This document shows positions 27,635 to 35,254 of a stretch of DNA of 64,000 nucleotides, piece by piece. Source of the stretch: Pseudanabaena sp. FACHB-1998 (GTDB lineage: Bacteria; Cyanobacteriota; Cyanobacteriia; Pseudanabaenales; Pseudanabaenaceae). Location: the NCBI RefSeq assembly GCF_014696355.1, contig NZ_JACJQA010000016.1, positions 57,839 to 121,838 of the forward strand, in the 5' to 3' direction. How positions within the stretch are numbered: the first letter of the stretch is position 1; every line of letters starts with the position of its first letter. Below the pieces are notes generated by a model. It was not told where the DNA came from and made no database searches. It saw only the letters and a program-made list of their open reading frames with translations. The position numbers and the translations under genes are program-made.

Positions 27635-28177
27635 TTAGAGGGTCGTTTTTACAAGTCTTAGGATTGAGTTTCTGAGGTTGCGTATAGCTTGATTGTCTTC
27701 ATCTTCGGAAGTATACATAGAGTCTGATGCATTTTCATTGGGGTCTTCATCTTGCTTCCCTAATTTCTGATCTAAGCGATCGCATAAGTTGTCCAGATGA
27801 CTAAGCGTCTTGACGGGCTGACGGGGGGCTATAGATTCAAGATTGGGATGTCCTACCAAATCATCACAGGGGCAGCTAATGGGAACTCTTGCGCCCATAT
27901 CCAAGCAAGGTACAAGTAAACTACAACGAGCGCAGGGTATGATCTCCCACTGATTGCTCAGTAAATCACTAATGGTTTGAGATGTCCCATTTAGATAAGC
28001 TTCTTGAGCTTTGGCTGTACTAATTTCATCCCAAAGCTTATTGAATACAGGGGAATATTTTTCACCTTGTATAATTTTATGTATGTACACTTCCTTGTTT
28101 TGTTGAGGTAAGTGAACAGCTTTACCCATCTGCATCCATTGAGCTAGGTAAGTTTTGACTAAGGTTCGTGAGGCCAT
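27635..28177 (-). CDS. Conserved-looking cysteine-cluster protein, function unknown
   Basis: I do not recognise a family for this 180-residue protein. It has five cysteines in a short central stretch, IPCARCSLLVPC (C82, C85, C91) and SCPCDD (C102, C104), which could bind zinc or an iron-sulfur cluster. The C-terminal third is highly acidic with a predicted helix (DNQAIRNLRNSILRLVK). There are no membrane segments. It uses HIP1 (GCGATCGC near 27777), suggesting long residence in the genome. It is separated by about 200 bp from the Wzt gene and diverges from the DevA-like gene. Confidence 0.6.
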   Translation of the reverse strand: MASRTLVKTYLAQWMQMGKAVHLPQQNKEVYIHKIIQGEKYSPVFNKLWDEISTAKAQEAYLNGTSQTISDLLSNQWEIIPCARCSLLVPCLDMGARVPISCPCDDLVGHPNLESIAPRQPVKTLSHLDNLCDRLDQKLGKQDEDPNENASDSMYTSEDEDNQAIRNLRNSILRLVKTTL

Positions 28178-28325
28178 AGATTAGAACCTTGAATAAATAG
28201 TTTAGAAAAATTTCTGTGGACAAGCTTTAAATTTGCCTGTCCTAGCTAATATAGTCTGATGGCTTCGTAAATAATCTGAATAAATCTTTTATTTTGTCAT
28301 TCATTTGTCCATAGGGTATTAGACT

Positions 28326-29102
28326 ATGCTCGAAACTTCCTCGGCTACGCTCCCAATATCTCTTCCTAATCAAGGGGAGCCATCAATTCAAATTCGTAAT
28401 TTAAACTTTCATTACGGTGAGGGAGATTTACTGAAGCAGGTTTTATTTGACATTAATTTGGATGTTTATCCCGGGCAGATCGTGATCCTGACGGGACCAT
28501 CTGGCTCTGGGAAAACAACTTTATTAACTTTGATTGGGGCTTTACGAACTATTCAGGAGGGGAGTTTACAGGTTTTAGGACAAGAATTAAGGGGCTTAAA
28601 TCCGAAAAAGCTCGTCCAAATCCGTAAAAATATTGGATTTATTTTTCAGGCTCACAACCTTTTTCATTCGCTGACTGCTAGACAGAATGTGATGATGTCA
28701 ACGGATTTATATCCCAATGATTTTCATAATACTGCACCTGCAAGTCGGGCTGCCGATATTCTTGGACAACTGGGGCTAGCCGAAAGGGTTGACTACAAAC
28801 CTCATGCGCTATCGGGCGGGCAGAAACAACGGGTAGCGATCGCCCGCGCTTTGGTAAATCGCCCTAAACTAATTCTCGCCGATGAGCCAACGGCAGCTCT
28901 AGATAAAAAATCGGGGCGCGATGTAGTGACATTGATGCAAAAAATGGCGAAGGAGGAAAACATCACGATTTTGATGGTGACTCACGATAATCGCATTCTT
29001 GATGTGGCGGATCGCATTATCAACTTAGTAGATGGCAATCTCGAATCAGATAATGTCGTGAATACAGATGTAACTAATGATGCACGTACATTTATGTTGT
29101 AA
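28326..29102 (+). CDS. DevA-family ABC exporter ATPase
   Basis: This 258-residue ATPase has a Walker A region [19 protein letters not shown] (about 55-73), [19 protein letters not shown] around the Q-loop, signature [15 protein letters not shown] and Walker [13 protein letters not shown]. The N-terminal [20 protein letters not shown] and the overall length match DevA, the ATPase of the cyanobacterial glycolipid exporter DevBCA and related MacB-like systems. No DevB (membrane fusion) or DevC (permease) gene is next to it, so partners must be elsewhere. It is followed by a strong palindrome at 29115-29161. Confidence 0.88.
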   Translation: MLETSSATLPISLPNQGEPSIQIRNLNFHYGEGDLLKQVLFDINLDVYPGQIVILTGPSGSGKTTLLTLIGALRTIQEGSLQVLGQELRGLNPKKLVQIRKNIGFIFQAHNLFHSLTARQNVMMSTDLYPNDFHNTAPASRAADILGQLGLAERVDYKPHALSGGQKQRVAIARALVNRPKLILADEPTAALDKKSGRDVVTLMQKMAKEENITILMVTHDNRILDVADRIINLVDGNLESDNVVNTDVTNDARTFML

Positions 29103-29114
29103 AGAAGCTGATAG

Positions 29115-29161
29115 TAATGTCAAGAAAAAGGAACGCAAAGCGTTCCTTTTTCTTGACATTA
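29115..29161. terminator. Perfect 22-bp hairpin between DevA-like gene and higBA
   Basis: Arms 29115-29136 and 29140-29161 pair perfectly around an AAA apex (AACGC-AAA-GCGTT). It starts 12 bp after the DevA-like stop and could stop transcription in both directions. The right arm also contains TTGACA (29153-29158), which may serve as the -35 of the higBA promoter. Confidence 0.7.
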
Positions 29162-29184
29162 CCCTCTCAAAATGAGAGTATAAT
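29153..29184 (+). promoter_or_regulatory. Candidate higBA promoter with embedded operator
   Basis: TTGACA (29153-29158) and TATAAT (29179-29184) are perfect sigma-70 hexamers, but 20 bp apart, longer than the optimum. Between them lies the inverted repeat CTCTC-AAAAT-GAGAG (29164-29178), well placed for repression by the HigA helix-turn-helix protein. The predicted transcript starts about 60 bp before the higB ATG. Confidence 0.6.
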
Positions 29185-29251
29185 GTCTGAAGGACAAAAC
29201 AATGAAAAGGGTCATAGACATGAATATAAAAACTGTTAGAAGGTATAGGAT

Positions 29252-29554
29252 ATGCGGATTTACTCAAAGAAAACTCTTGATGAATATGGAAAAATTCATG
29301 CTGATGTAGCTGGTGTGCTAAAAGGCTGGTATCGGGTAGCAAAATCTGCCAAATGGCAAAATATTCAAGATGTTAAAGAGTCTTGTACAGCATCTGCTGA
29401 TGCGGCGGGACGATTTACTGTTTTCAATATCAAAGGTAATAAATATCGTCTGATTGTCAGCATTGATTATGAGAGACAAACTATTAATATCAAATATATT
29501 TTAACTCACGCTGAGTATGACTCAGGTAGGTGGAAAAATGACCCTTACTATTAA
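29252..29554 (+). CDS. higB: HigB-family toxin (mRNA interferase)
   Basis: This 100-residue protein matches the HigB family (PF09907). It starts MRIYSKKTLDEYGKIHADV, has the core GRFTVFNIKGNKYRLIVSIDYE, and ends IKYILTHAEYDSGRWK, the characteristic family C-terminus. HigB toxins cleave mRNA, usually at the ribosome, and are neutralised by HigA. The gene order toxin-antitoxin, with higA beginning inside higB, is typical. A promoter with a palindromic operator precedes it, and RBS-like AAGG/AGGA sequences lie just before the ATG at 29252. Confidence 0.92.
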   Translation: MRIYSKKTLDEYGKIHADVAGVLKGWYRVAKSAKWQNIQDVKESCTASADAAGRFTVFNIKGNKYRLIVSIDYERQTINIKYILTHAEYDSGRWKNDPYY

Positions 29555-29936
29555 TCGAAAAGCCTATGGGGAGTTGCTAACTGAGATTCAGCCTCATGTA
29601 ATTACTAGTGATGCTGAAAATGAAATTGCATTGCAAAATATGGAAAGATTGCTGGCAATTCCCCACCCAAGTGCCGAAGAAGAGAGAATTTTGCAACTTC
29701 TGCTGACATTGATTGAAAAATATGAAGATGAGCATTATCCAATGGATGATGCTTCACCTCTTGATGTTCTCTTATATCTAATGGAGGCAAATGACTTAAA
29801 GCAAGCCGATCTAGTGAATGTAATTGGCTCAAGTGGTGTTGTGTCAGAAGTTGTCAACGGTAAGCGTCAAATCAGCAAAAATCAAGCACAAGCACTTGGT
29901 AAATTTTTTCATGTTGATCCCAAGTTGTTTTTATAA
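29538..29936 (+). CDS. higA: HigA-family antitoxin
   Basis: This helix-turn-helix antitoxin is paired with HigB. The DNA-binding domain is C-terminal: LLYLMEANDLKQADLVNVIGS followed by VVSEVVNGKRQISKNQAQALGKFF. The N-terminal half should wrap the toxin. I prefer the ATG at 29538, preceded by AGGTGG at a good distance, giving about 132 residues and a 17-bp overlap with higB; an in-frame ATG at 29517 is the alternative. It probably represses its own operon through the repeat at 29164-29178. Confidence 0.9.
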   Translation: MTLTINRKAYGELLTEIQPHVITSDAENEIALQNMERLLAIPHPSAEEERILQLLLTLIEKYEDEHYPMDDASPLDVLLYLMEANDLKQADLVNVIGSSGVVSEVVNGKRQISKNQAQALGKFFHVDPKLFL

Positions 29937-29967
29937 GTAAAGGATGGCTTTGCCATCCTTTACTTAT
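29933..29967. terminator. Bidirectional hairpin between convergent higA and CRR7-like genes
   Basis: Perfect 16-bp arms (29933-29948 and 29952-29967) enclose a TTT apex (GGATGGC-TTT-GCCATCC). It overlaps the stop codons of both convergent genes, an economical shared terminator. Confidence 0.75.
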
Positions 29968-30221
29968 TTGTCAAGACGGACGACATACCATTGCCATGTG
30001 CCGCGATCGCCACAATCTAGATCACAGACAGTCTTAATGAGGCGTTGTACCTGTTCAGGAATTGTTTTAAGGTTTTGTAAATCGCGAGGTAATTCATCTT
30101 GCATATCGACAAGTAAATCATGCAGAATTTCCTCTAATTCTGGCTGAGTCACAAACTTTTCTTGCATATCGGGCGGCAGCACTACATAAGTGTCTTCGTA
30201 GTACATCATGCTGCTTGGCAT
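29964..30221 (-). CDS. CRR7-like small protein (DUF3571)
   Basis: This 85-residue protein begins MYYEDTYVVLPP after a short leader and ends GTWQWYVVRLDK. As I recall the family, this pattern matches the cyanobacterial/chloroplast CRR7 (chlororespiratory reduction 7) proteins, linked in plants to assembly of the chloroplast NDH complex. Size fits, and it has no signal peptide. In cyanobacteria the function is not established. It is convergent with higA and shares a hairpin with it. The assignment is from memory of the family pattern, so a profile search could overturn it. Confidence 0.6.
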   Translation of the reverse strand: MPSSMMYYEDTYVVLPPDMQEKFVTQPELEEILHDLLVDMQDELPRDLQNLKTIPEQVQRLIKTVCDLDCGDRGTWQWYVVRLDK

Positions 30222-30301
30222 ATTATTTTTCAGCTCATAAACTTTTTTTAAGTGAGTAAACGCAACACTTTACGCTGCCTTTACTCGGTTAAAATTTTAG
30301 C

Positions 30302-30946
30302 ATGATGATTGAAGAGCCTTTTGAACAACCCATCGAGTCTGTTGAACCTGAGCCAGCAAATGTAGAACCTCTGACTGAAGATGAGCAAATTGATTTGCAT
30401 GAGTCGGCGGTGTTGGATGAACCATTGTCTTTGTCAATGGATATGTATGAATTGCCCGAAGCACCGATCGCCAATTTTCTCAAGCAAAAAGTAGAAGCGG
30501 TGTTGTATCTGAAGGGTCAACCGATGAATTTGGCGGCGATCGCTGAGGCTTTGGGCTGCGAGAACGAAGAAGCAGAGATGGGGCTAATAGATTTAATCTC
30601 AGAATATGCCCATCGCGATAGTGCTTTAGAAATTGTCGAAACCGAGAGCGGTTTTTCGCTAAGACTGCGATCGGAGTTTGAAGACTTAGTGCATAAGCTC
30701 ATTCCTGTGGATTTGGGACGTGGTGCTTTACGGACGTTGGCGGCGATCGCCCTTAAAAAAAATATTGTGCAGTCAGAGTTGATCGAGTTACGTGGGGCAG
30801 GGGCTTATCAGCATGTTCAGGAGTTAGTTGAACAGGGATTTGTGCGAAAGAAAAGGCAAGCAGATGGTGGGCGATCGTCGGTGTTGCAGGTTACGGCAAA
30901 GTTTCATCAATATTTTGAAATCGACGATCTGACTAACTTGATTTAG
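30302..30946 (+). CDS. scpB: Segregation and condensation protein B, ScpB
   Basis: This 214-residue protein has an acidic ~55-residue N-terminal extension. The ScpB core follows: VEAVLYLKGQPMNLAAIAEALG (first winged helix), LEIVETESGFSLRLRSEF (the family's hairpin), LRTLAAIALKKNIVQSELIELRG (second winged helix) and VLQVTAKFHQYFEI. ScpB binds ScpA and SMC to form the condensin that organises and segregates the chromosome. HIP1 sites occur in the gene, as expected of a core gene. No scpA or smc is nearby. Confidence 0.93.
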   Translation: MMIEEPFEQPIESVEPEPANVEPLTEDEQIDLHESAVLDEPLSLSMDMYELPEAPIANFLKQKVEAVLYLKGQPMNLAAIAEALGCENEEAEMGLIDLISEYAHRDSALEIVETESGFSLRLRSEFEDLVHKLIPVDLGRGALRTLAAIALKKNIVQSELIELRGAGAYQHVQELVEQGFVRKKRQADGGRSSVLQVTAKFHQYFEIDDLTNLI

Positions 30947-31014
30947 TTTCATCGCCTGGTTTTCTATCGATCTCATGTAGTCTAGCAATACCTTAATTTA
31001 TTGCGAGAGAAATC

Positions 31015-31677
31015 ATGGGATATAACAAGGGTGATAATTATGAGCAACATATTTTCGATCTGCTAAAGGCGAGAGGATTATTAGCTTTAAATTCAATGAG
31101 GGCTGGAGCAGGCAATTCCACAGATATAAAATTTTTGTGTAGCCTCCAAGAATATAACCTAGAAATTAAACTCGATCTTGAGGCTGATTATGGACAGAAA
31201 ATGTTGAGATGGAATGATGGGATGTGGAGTTGGTGTGTTGATGATGCTGTGACTTCGTTTTATACATCTGTTGGGGTTTTGGATATCGTTAATGCTAAAA
31301 ACTTCATTCCTAATCGATATTCTATCCCCAGAGATGAAATTACTATGCAGCACAAAAAGCAAGATCAAAAAGCTTTTGAAGACAAAGTAGAAATTGATAT
31401 TAATAGTTTGTACGATTTTTATGGGGGTAAAAATTGTTACTATATTCAGATTGGTGGATACGGATTTTATCACCTTAAACGAGATGTACTCTCATTAGGT
31501 ACACCGCAGTTTGATTGTAAAATGAAGTTGAGGTTGAGAGCTAAAACTATCCATAGTGTTCCAGTATATAAGTATGGATTTTACGCAGTTTTAAAAGTAG
31601 ATAAAAAGGAAAAAATCAAAAAGTCTTGTTATGATTTGGAACAAAAAGATGGACGTGTATTTCCTCCGATTATCTAA
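31015..31677 (+). CDS. Candidate type II restriction endonuclease, PD-(D/E)XK type
   Basis: This is a 220-residue protein of no recognised subfamily. A nuclease-like core is visible: NSTDIKFLCSLQEYNLEIKLDLEADYGQ (about 34-61), with an aspartate, a ~13-residue spacer and E-x-K, then an acidic helix. It is convergent with, and 19 bp from, the stop of a C5-cytosine methyltransferase gene, the usual arrangement of a type II restriction pair. I infer it is the cognate endonuclease. It could instead belong to the wider PD-(D/E)XK group without restriction function. Confidence 0.6.
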   Translation: MGYNKGDNYEQHIFDLLKARGLLALNSMRAGAGNSTDIKFLCSLQEYNLEIKLDLEADYGQKMLRWNDGMWSWCVDDAVTSFYTSVGVLDIVNAKNFIPNRYSIPRDEITMQHKKQDQKAFEDKVEIDINSLYDFYGGKNCYYIQIGGYGFYHLKRDVLSLGTPQFDCKMKLRLRAKTIHSVPVYKYGFYAVLKVDKKEKIKKSCYDLEQKDGRVFPPII

Positions 31678-31696
31678 TTTTGATATATTCTAAAAT

Positions 31697-32887
31697 TCAA
31701 AATAAGACGAGCTGAGTAGATTTTGATTTGTCAAGTTGTTTGGATTTATTAAAAGCATTTTCTTTATAAGAAAATGCTTTGGCTCTAATTGATTGAATGT
31801 CTTCAATAGAGTTAGTTATTTCCATATTATTTTTCATTGAATCTAATATAAGTATGGACTCACCAAGAGCCTTGGCAAGAAGAGGTGGAACGGCATTACC
31901 AATTTGTCGCCATTGTTGAGTTAGACTGCCACAGAAAAAATAATTAGCTGGAAAAGATTGAATTGCGGCTGCTTCCCTAGCCGTTAAATAGCGGTTTTCA
32001 ACTGGATGATAGTAAGTGGTGCGACTGGTGTTAATTGTATTTGCACAATCGTAGCGATCTAAACGATTTAATTTAGCTTCTCTAAATCGCTCTTCATGAA
32101 TACTTGACCAATCAACATCAAACCACAAGCTTTCAGGCAAATATGCTAACTGATCTTTTTCATATCTGACGCTTTTTCCTTCAGGGATATGTCTAATTCT
32201 TTCTCTTTCTAATTCATTAGCTATTTGCGATCGCTTAATATCATGATTGAGGATTTCAGTATTTGATTTTAGTAAATTATCAAAAGCCCATCCAACAGTT
32301 CGAGGTAAAGGCAAATCTTGATAATCCTGCGCTGAATCTTTGAATATTTTATCTGGATAAATATTTTTTACACCAAATCGGTTGCCAAGAAAAATAGTCC
32401 GTCTTCTTTTTTCTGGTACACCATAATGATGTGCTGATAAAACCCTAACATCGATTGTATAACCTAAATCTGTAAAGCTTTTAATGATTGCTTTTAAGAC
32501 ATTTTCATTCTTTTTTGATAACAGTCCTGTCACATTTTCAACAATGATGTAATTAGGTTCTAAGGCTTCTACGATGCGGAGAAATTCAAGAAATAGAAAG
32601 TTACGCTCGTCTAGATGATCGTTTTGTCCAATTGTCGAAAAGCCTTGACAAGGTGGCCCGCCACAGATTAAGTCAACTTTTTGATGTTCGATTATTGCTT
32701 GAATTTGCTGATTAGATATCTCCCGAATATCACCTGCGATCGCCTGAGCTTGTGGATGATTATGCTGAAAAGTTTCAATAGCGGCGTGATCGTGGTCAAT
32801 TCCTAGCAAGCAAGTCCAGCCAGCCATTTCCAGACCACAAGACATTCCACCTGCGCCAGAGAATAGATCGATAAATGTTTTTTTCAT
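31697..32887 (-). CDS. DNA (cytosine-5) methyltransferase
   Basis: This 396-residue C5-MTase has all key motifs: I FIDLFSGAGGMSCGLE (5-20), IV GGPPCQGFS with catalytic C80, VI ENVTGLL, VIII PEKRRRTIFLG, and X QWRQIGNAVPPLLAKALG. The ~110-residue target-recognition region between VIII and IX (roughly 190-300) does not remind me of a known specificity. It is convergent with the putative endonuclease at 31015-31677 and divergent from the endonuclease at 32970-33839. It should methylate the recognition site to protect host DNA. Confidence 0.93.
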   Translation of the reverse strand: MKKTFIDLFSGAGGMSCGLEMAGWTCLLGIDHDHAAIETFQHNHPQAQAIAGDIREISNQQIQAIIEHQKVDLICGGPPCQGFSTIGQNDHLDERNFLFLEFLRIVEALEPNYIIVENVTGLLSKKNENVLKAIIKSFTDLGYTIDVRVLSAHHYGVPEKRRRTIFLGNRFGVKNIYPDKIFKDSAQDYQDLPLPRTVGWAFDNLLKSNTEILNHDIKRSQIANELERERIRHIPEGKSVRYEKDQLAYLPESLWFDVDWSSIHEERFREAKLNRLDRYDCANTINTSRTTYYHPVENRYLTAREAAAIQSFPANYFFCGSLTQQWRQIGNAVPPLLAKALGESILILDSMKNNMEITNSIEDIQSIRAKAFSYKENAFNKSKQLDKSKSTQLVLF

Positions 32888-32969
32888 GATTTCACGGTGT
32901 ATTTACTGTATCAAAGTAGAATTAACAACGCTAGCATTGTCAGATATTAGAACGTCAGGAAACCTTACT

Positions 32970-33839
32970 ATGTCAAAAGCATCTCAGGATTTAGAGAAAG
33001 CGATCGCTACAACAGCAAAAATTGGTAGTCATTTACCTCAAAATATACCTGAATGGATGCAAAAAATGGGGATATCGCCAGCAGATATAATTATAGAATC
33101 AACAAAAATCGGGAATAAAAGCTCAAACAATAAAACAGATGTATTGATTAGGTTTAATAAATCTAAACCACTCAAAATTTCTGTAAAACTTGGCAATGCA
33201 GGTTATTTTGGTAATTGGTATGGACATGAAAGATTCATAAAGGAATTTGGGCGCAATATATTTAATAAGTTGACTTTAAAGACAAGCCTATGGGCTAATG
33301 AATGGGCTAACAAGTCTAATGCTAGTCTTTTTGTGGGTGTAAGTATTAGTTTTGGAGAGAGAACTGGTAATACATTTATTCCCTTTTTGGATATTTTTGA
33401 TAATATCGAAGACATGAAAAAGATTATCTGTGGCGTTGGAGAAGAAGATAATGCAGCCAATTGTCTATATGTTTCTAATGAGAAACCTAAATCTATTGAA
33501 GATCTTGTAGAAAAATTGTCACCACTTGATCTTGAAACAGTAAAACAACTAAGTGAAAAAATCACAGTAATTTTTAGACCCATTAATCCTTTTACAGAGG
33601 CTAGCAATAGAGGTAAAAATGTATACACAAAGTTTCAACCACATCAGCCTTTGTCTGAGATTACCGACGTAACAAATATCAAGGATTTAATGAAACTAGG
33701 TAAGTTTACTGAAGTCTTTCCTAATCGACTGAATCATAATCATATTCTCGACACCTTACAAGCTGATTATAAAATCCGTATACCACTAAGACCTAATCCA
33801 ACTAGACAATGGCAATTCTACTCAGAAAGTAAGACTTAG
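32970..33839 (+). CDS. Putative HaeIII-like type II restriction endonuclease
   Basis: This ~289-residue protein starts MSKASQDLEKAIATTAKIGS; I chose the ATG at 32970, preceded by AGGAAA. An upstream in-frame ATG at 32886 would overlap the divergent methyltransferase start. A candidate catalytic region is KTDVLIRFNKSKPLKISVK, then GNWYGHERFIKEFG. The second acidic residue of PD-(D/E)XK would be replaced by serine (SVK), so the site is uncertain. The gene overlaps by 18 bp, convergently, a methyltransferase closely resembling M.HaeIII, so I infer it is the matching GGCC endonuclease. That rests on context and approximate size. Confidence 0.65.
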   Translation: MSKASQDLEKAIATTAKIGSHLPQNIPEWMQKMGISPADIIIESTKIGNKSSNNKTDVLIRFNKSKPLKISVKLGNAGYFGNWYGHERFIKEFGRNIFNKLTLKTSLWANEWANKSNASLFVGVSISFGERTGNTFIPFLDIFDNIEDMKKIICGVGEEDNAANCLYVSNEKPKSIEDLVEKLSPLDLETVKQLSEKITVIFRPINPFTEASNRGKNVYTKFQPHQPLSEITDVTNIKDLMKLGKFTEVFPNRLNHNHILDTLQADYKIRIPLRPNPTRQWQFYSESKT

Positions 33840-34868
33840 TTGATTGGAGTTTTGAGCTTTTATAATATTTTCTGGTTCTGTAAGTTGTAACTTAATAGCT
33901 TTAGCTAATGCGTAGCCAAGATTTACAGGAACAGCGTTACCTATCATCTTGTATCCATGCGCTAAATTTTTATAATAAAAATTAAAATCATCAGGAAAAG
34001 TCTGAACTCTAGCGCATTCTCGAACGGACAATCTTCTATAAGGATTTGGTGAATTAGGATCAAACATCCATTTATCTTTACCAACCCAAATCATTTTATT
34101 AGCTTGGGGATGAATCGGCGCGTGACGACCTCCCGCTTGAATTGTGAATGATGGCTCATCCCAATTATGTACTCGATTGCGAGACATAAATATGCTCGAA
34201 AATCCACCAGTCATATATTCATGATTATGAACTAAACAATTTTCACCATTTGTCTTGCAAGTTGGCAACGCAGGAAGTGCAGATTCTCGTAAATCCCAAA
34301 TCGCATCTTTAAAAGTAGGAATATGAAGTGATTTCTGGACTAAATTAAAATCAAAGCGTTTATTTAAGTCAACATGGTAGCCAATAAAAATTACACGTTT
34401 TCTTTCTTGGGGAACATTGTAATTTTTAGCATTCAATAAAGCAAAAGAAACTACATATCCCGCCTCTTCAAGGGATGCAATGATATTTCCAAAAGCTTGC
34501 TGATGTTTTTTATGCATCATTCCTGATACATTTTCAGCTAAAAAGAACCGAGGCTGTTTATCTCTGAGAATCCGAATATAGTCTAGAAATAACTGACCAC
34601 GAGCATCTTCGATCCCTCTTTGTGTACCTCCTTCACTCCAACTTTGACAAGGTGGCCCGCCAATAATTCCGAGACAATCAGGAATCTCTTCTGAAGCAAT
34701 TTTGCGGATATCGCGTCGATCTAGCACGGTATCTACATGATTTCTTTCGTAGGTTTCCCAAATATCTTTGTCATACTCATTAGCCCATGTGACATTAAAA
34801 CCAGCTTGGTGAAAGCCTAAATCTAGACCTCCACAACCTGAGAATAGAGCTATAACTGATTTACTCAT
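33822..34868 (-). CDS. M.HaeIII-like DNA (cytosine-5) methyltransferase
   Basis: This is a 348-residue C5-MTase: motif I VIALFSGCGGLDLGFHQAG (5-23), motif IV GGPPCQSWSEGG with catalytic C74, motif VI FFLAENVSGMM, motif VIII PQERKRVIFIGY, motif X GYKMIGNAVPVNLGYALAKA. The sequence follows M.HaeIII (recognition GGCC) closely along its length. This includes the target-recognition segment SIFMSRNRV...W.EPSFT.QAGGRH....PQA, which in HaeIII contacts the DNA. I therefore predict GGCC methylation. It is convergent with the putative endonuclease, overlapping its end by 18 bp. Confidence 0.9.
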   Translation of the reverse strand: MSKSVIALFSGCGGLDLGFHQAGFNVTWANEYDKDIWETYERNHVDTVLDRRDIRKIASEEIPDCLGIIGGPPCQSWSEGGTQRGIEDARGQLFLDYIRILRDKQPRFFLAENVSGMMHKKHQQAFGNIIASLEEAGYVVSFALLNAKNYNVPQERKRVIFIGYHVDLNKRFDFNLVQKSLHIPTFKDAIWDLRESALPALPTCKTNGENCLVHNHEYMTGGFSSIFMSRNRVHNWDEPSFTIQAGGRHAPIHPQANKMIWVGKDKWMFDPNSPNPYRRLSVRECARVQTFPDDFNFYYKNLAHGYKMIGNAVPVNLGYALAKAIKLQLTEPENIIKAQNSNQLSLTF

Positions 34869-35004
34869 TAAATTTTAGATACCTTGATGAGAGATCTTTA
34901 CTCTTAAAATTTATTGTTTAATTAAATCAGCTAATTAGCCAGTTGTCAAATTAAACACTTAGCTGTGATACCATGAAAACAATTAATTTATTGCTAAGTT
35001 ACAA

Positions 35005-35208
35005 ATGGCGCAAACACAGAGAAAGCCTGTATATATCCTGCCACCGCATCATGATATTTTAAGGCGCATTGCCTATGAGCAAAGGTGTAATCTATCTGAT
35101 GTATTAGATGCTGTGCTAGAAAATGCGGATTGGGAATTAATTGAAAGTAAGGCTAAAAATAAACCTTTGCAAAGAGCTAATGAAAGAGGTAGTGCTTCCA
35201 ACGCTTAG
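35005..35208 (+). CDS. Small ribbon-helix-helix-like protein
   Basis: This 67-residue protein has a short beta-like start (KPVYILPPHHDILRRIAYEQ) and two helices (NLSDVLDAVLENADWELIE), the rough layout of a ribbon-helix-helix DNA-binding domain like those of CopG-type antitoxins. No toxin gene follows on the same strand: pyrC begins 46 bp later. It may be a solitary antitoxin/regulator or a remnant. Identification is weak and based on secondary-structure reading only. Confidence 0.5.
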   Translation: MAQTQRKPVYILPPHHDILRRIAYEQRCNLSDVLDAVLENADWELIESKAKNKPLQRANERGSASNA

Positions 35209-35254
35209 TTGAGCCAGTTCAGTAAATATTTTTGATTTATATAGAGATTTTATT

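Noticed and set aside
29202..29309. A short reading frame of ~35 codons starting at an ATG upstream of and overlapping higB in another frame
   Set aside because: It lacks a clear RBS, overlaps the well-supported HigB start and has no recognisable composition; probably leader sequence.
32886..32969. Upstream ATG (32886) as the start of the HaeIII-like endonuclease
   Set aside because: It overlaps the divergent methyltransferase start codon and lacks an RBS, while ATG 32970 has AGGAAA upstream and begins the protein-like sequence.
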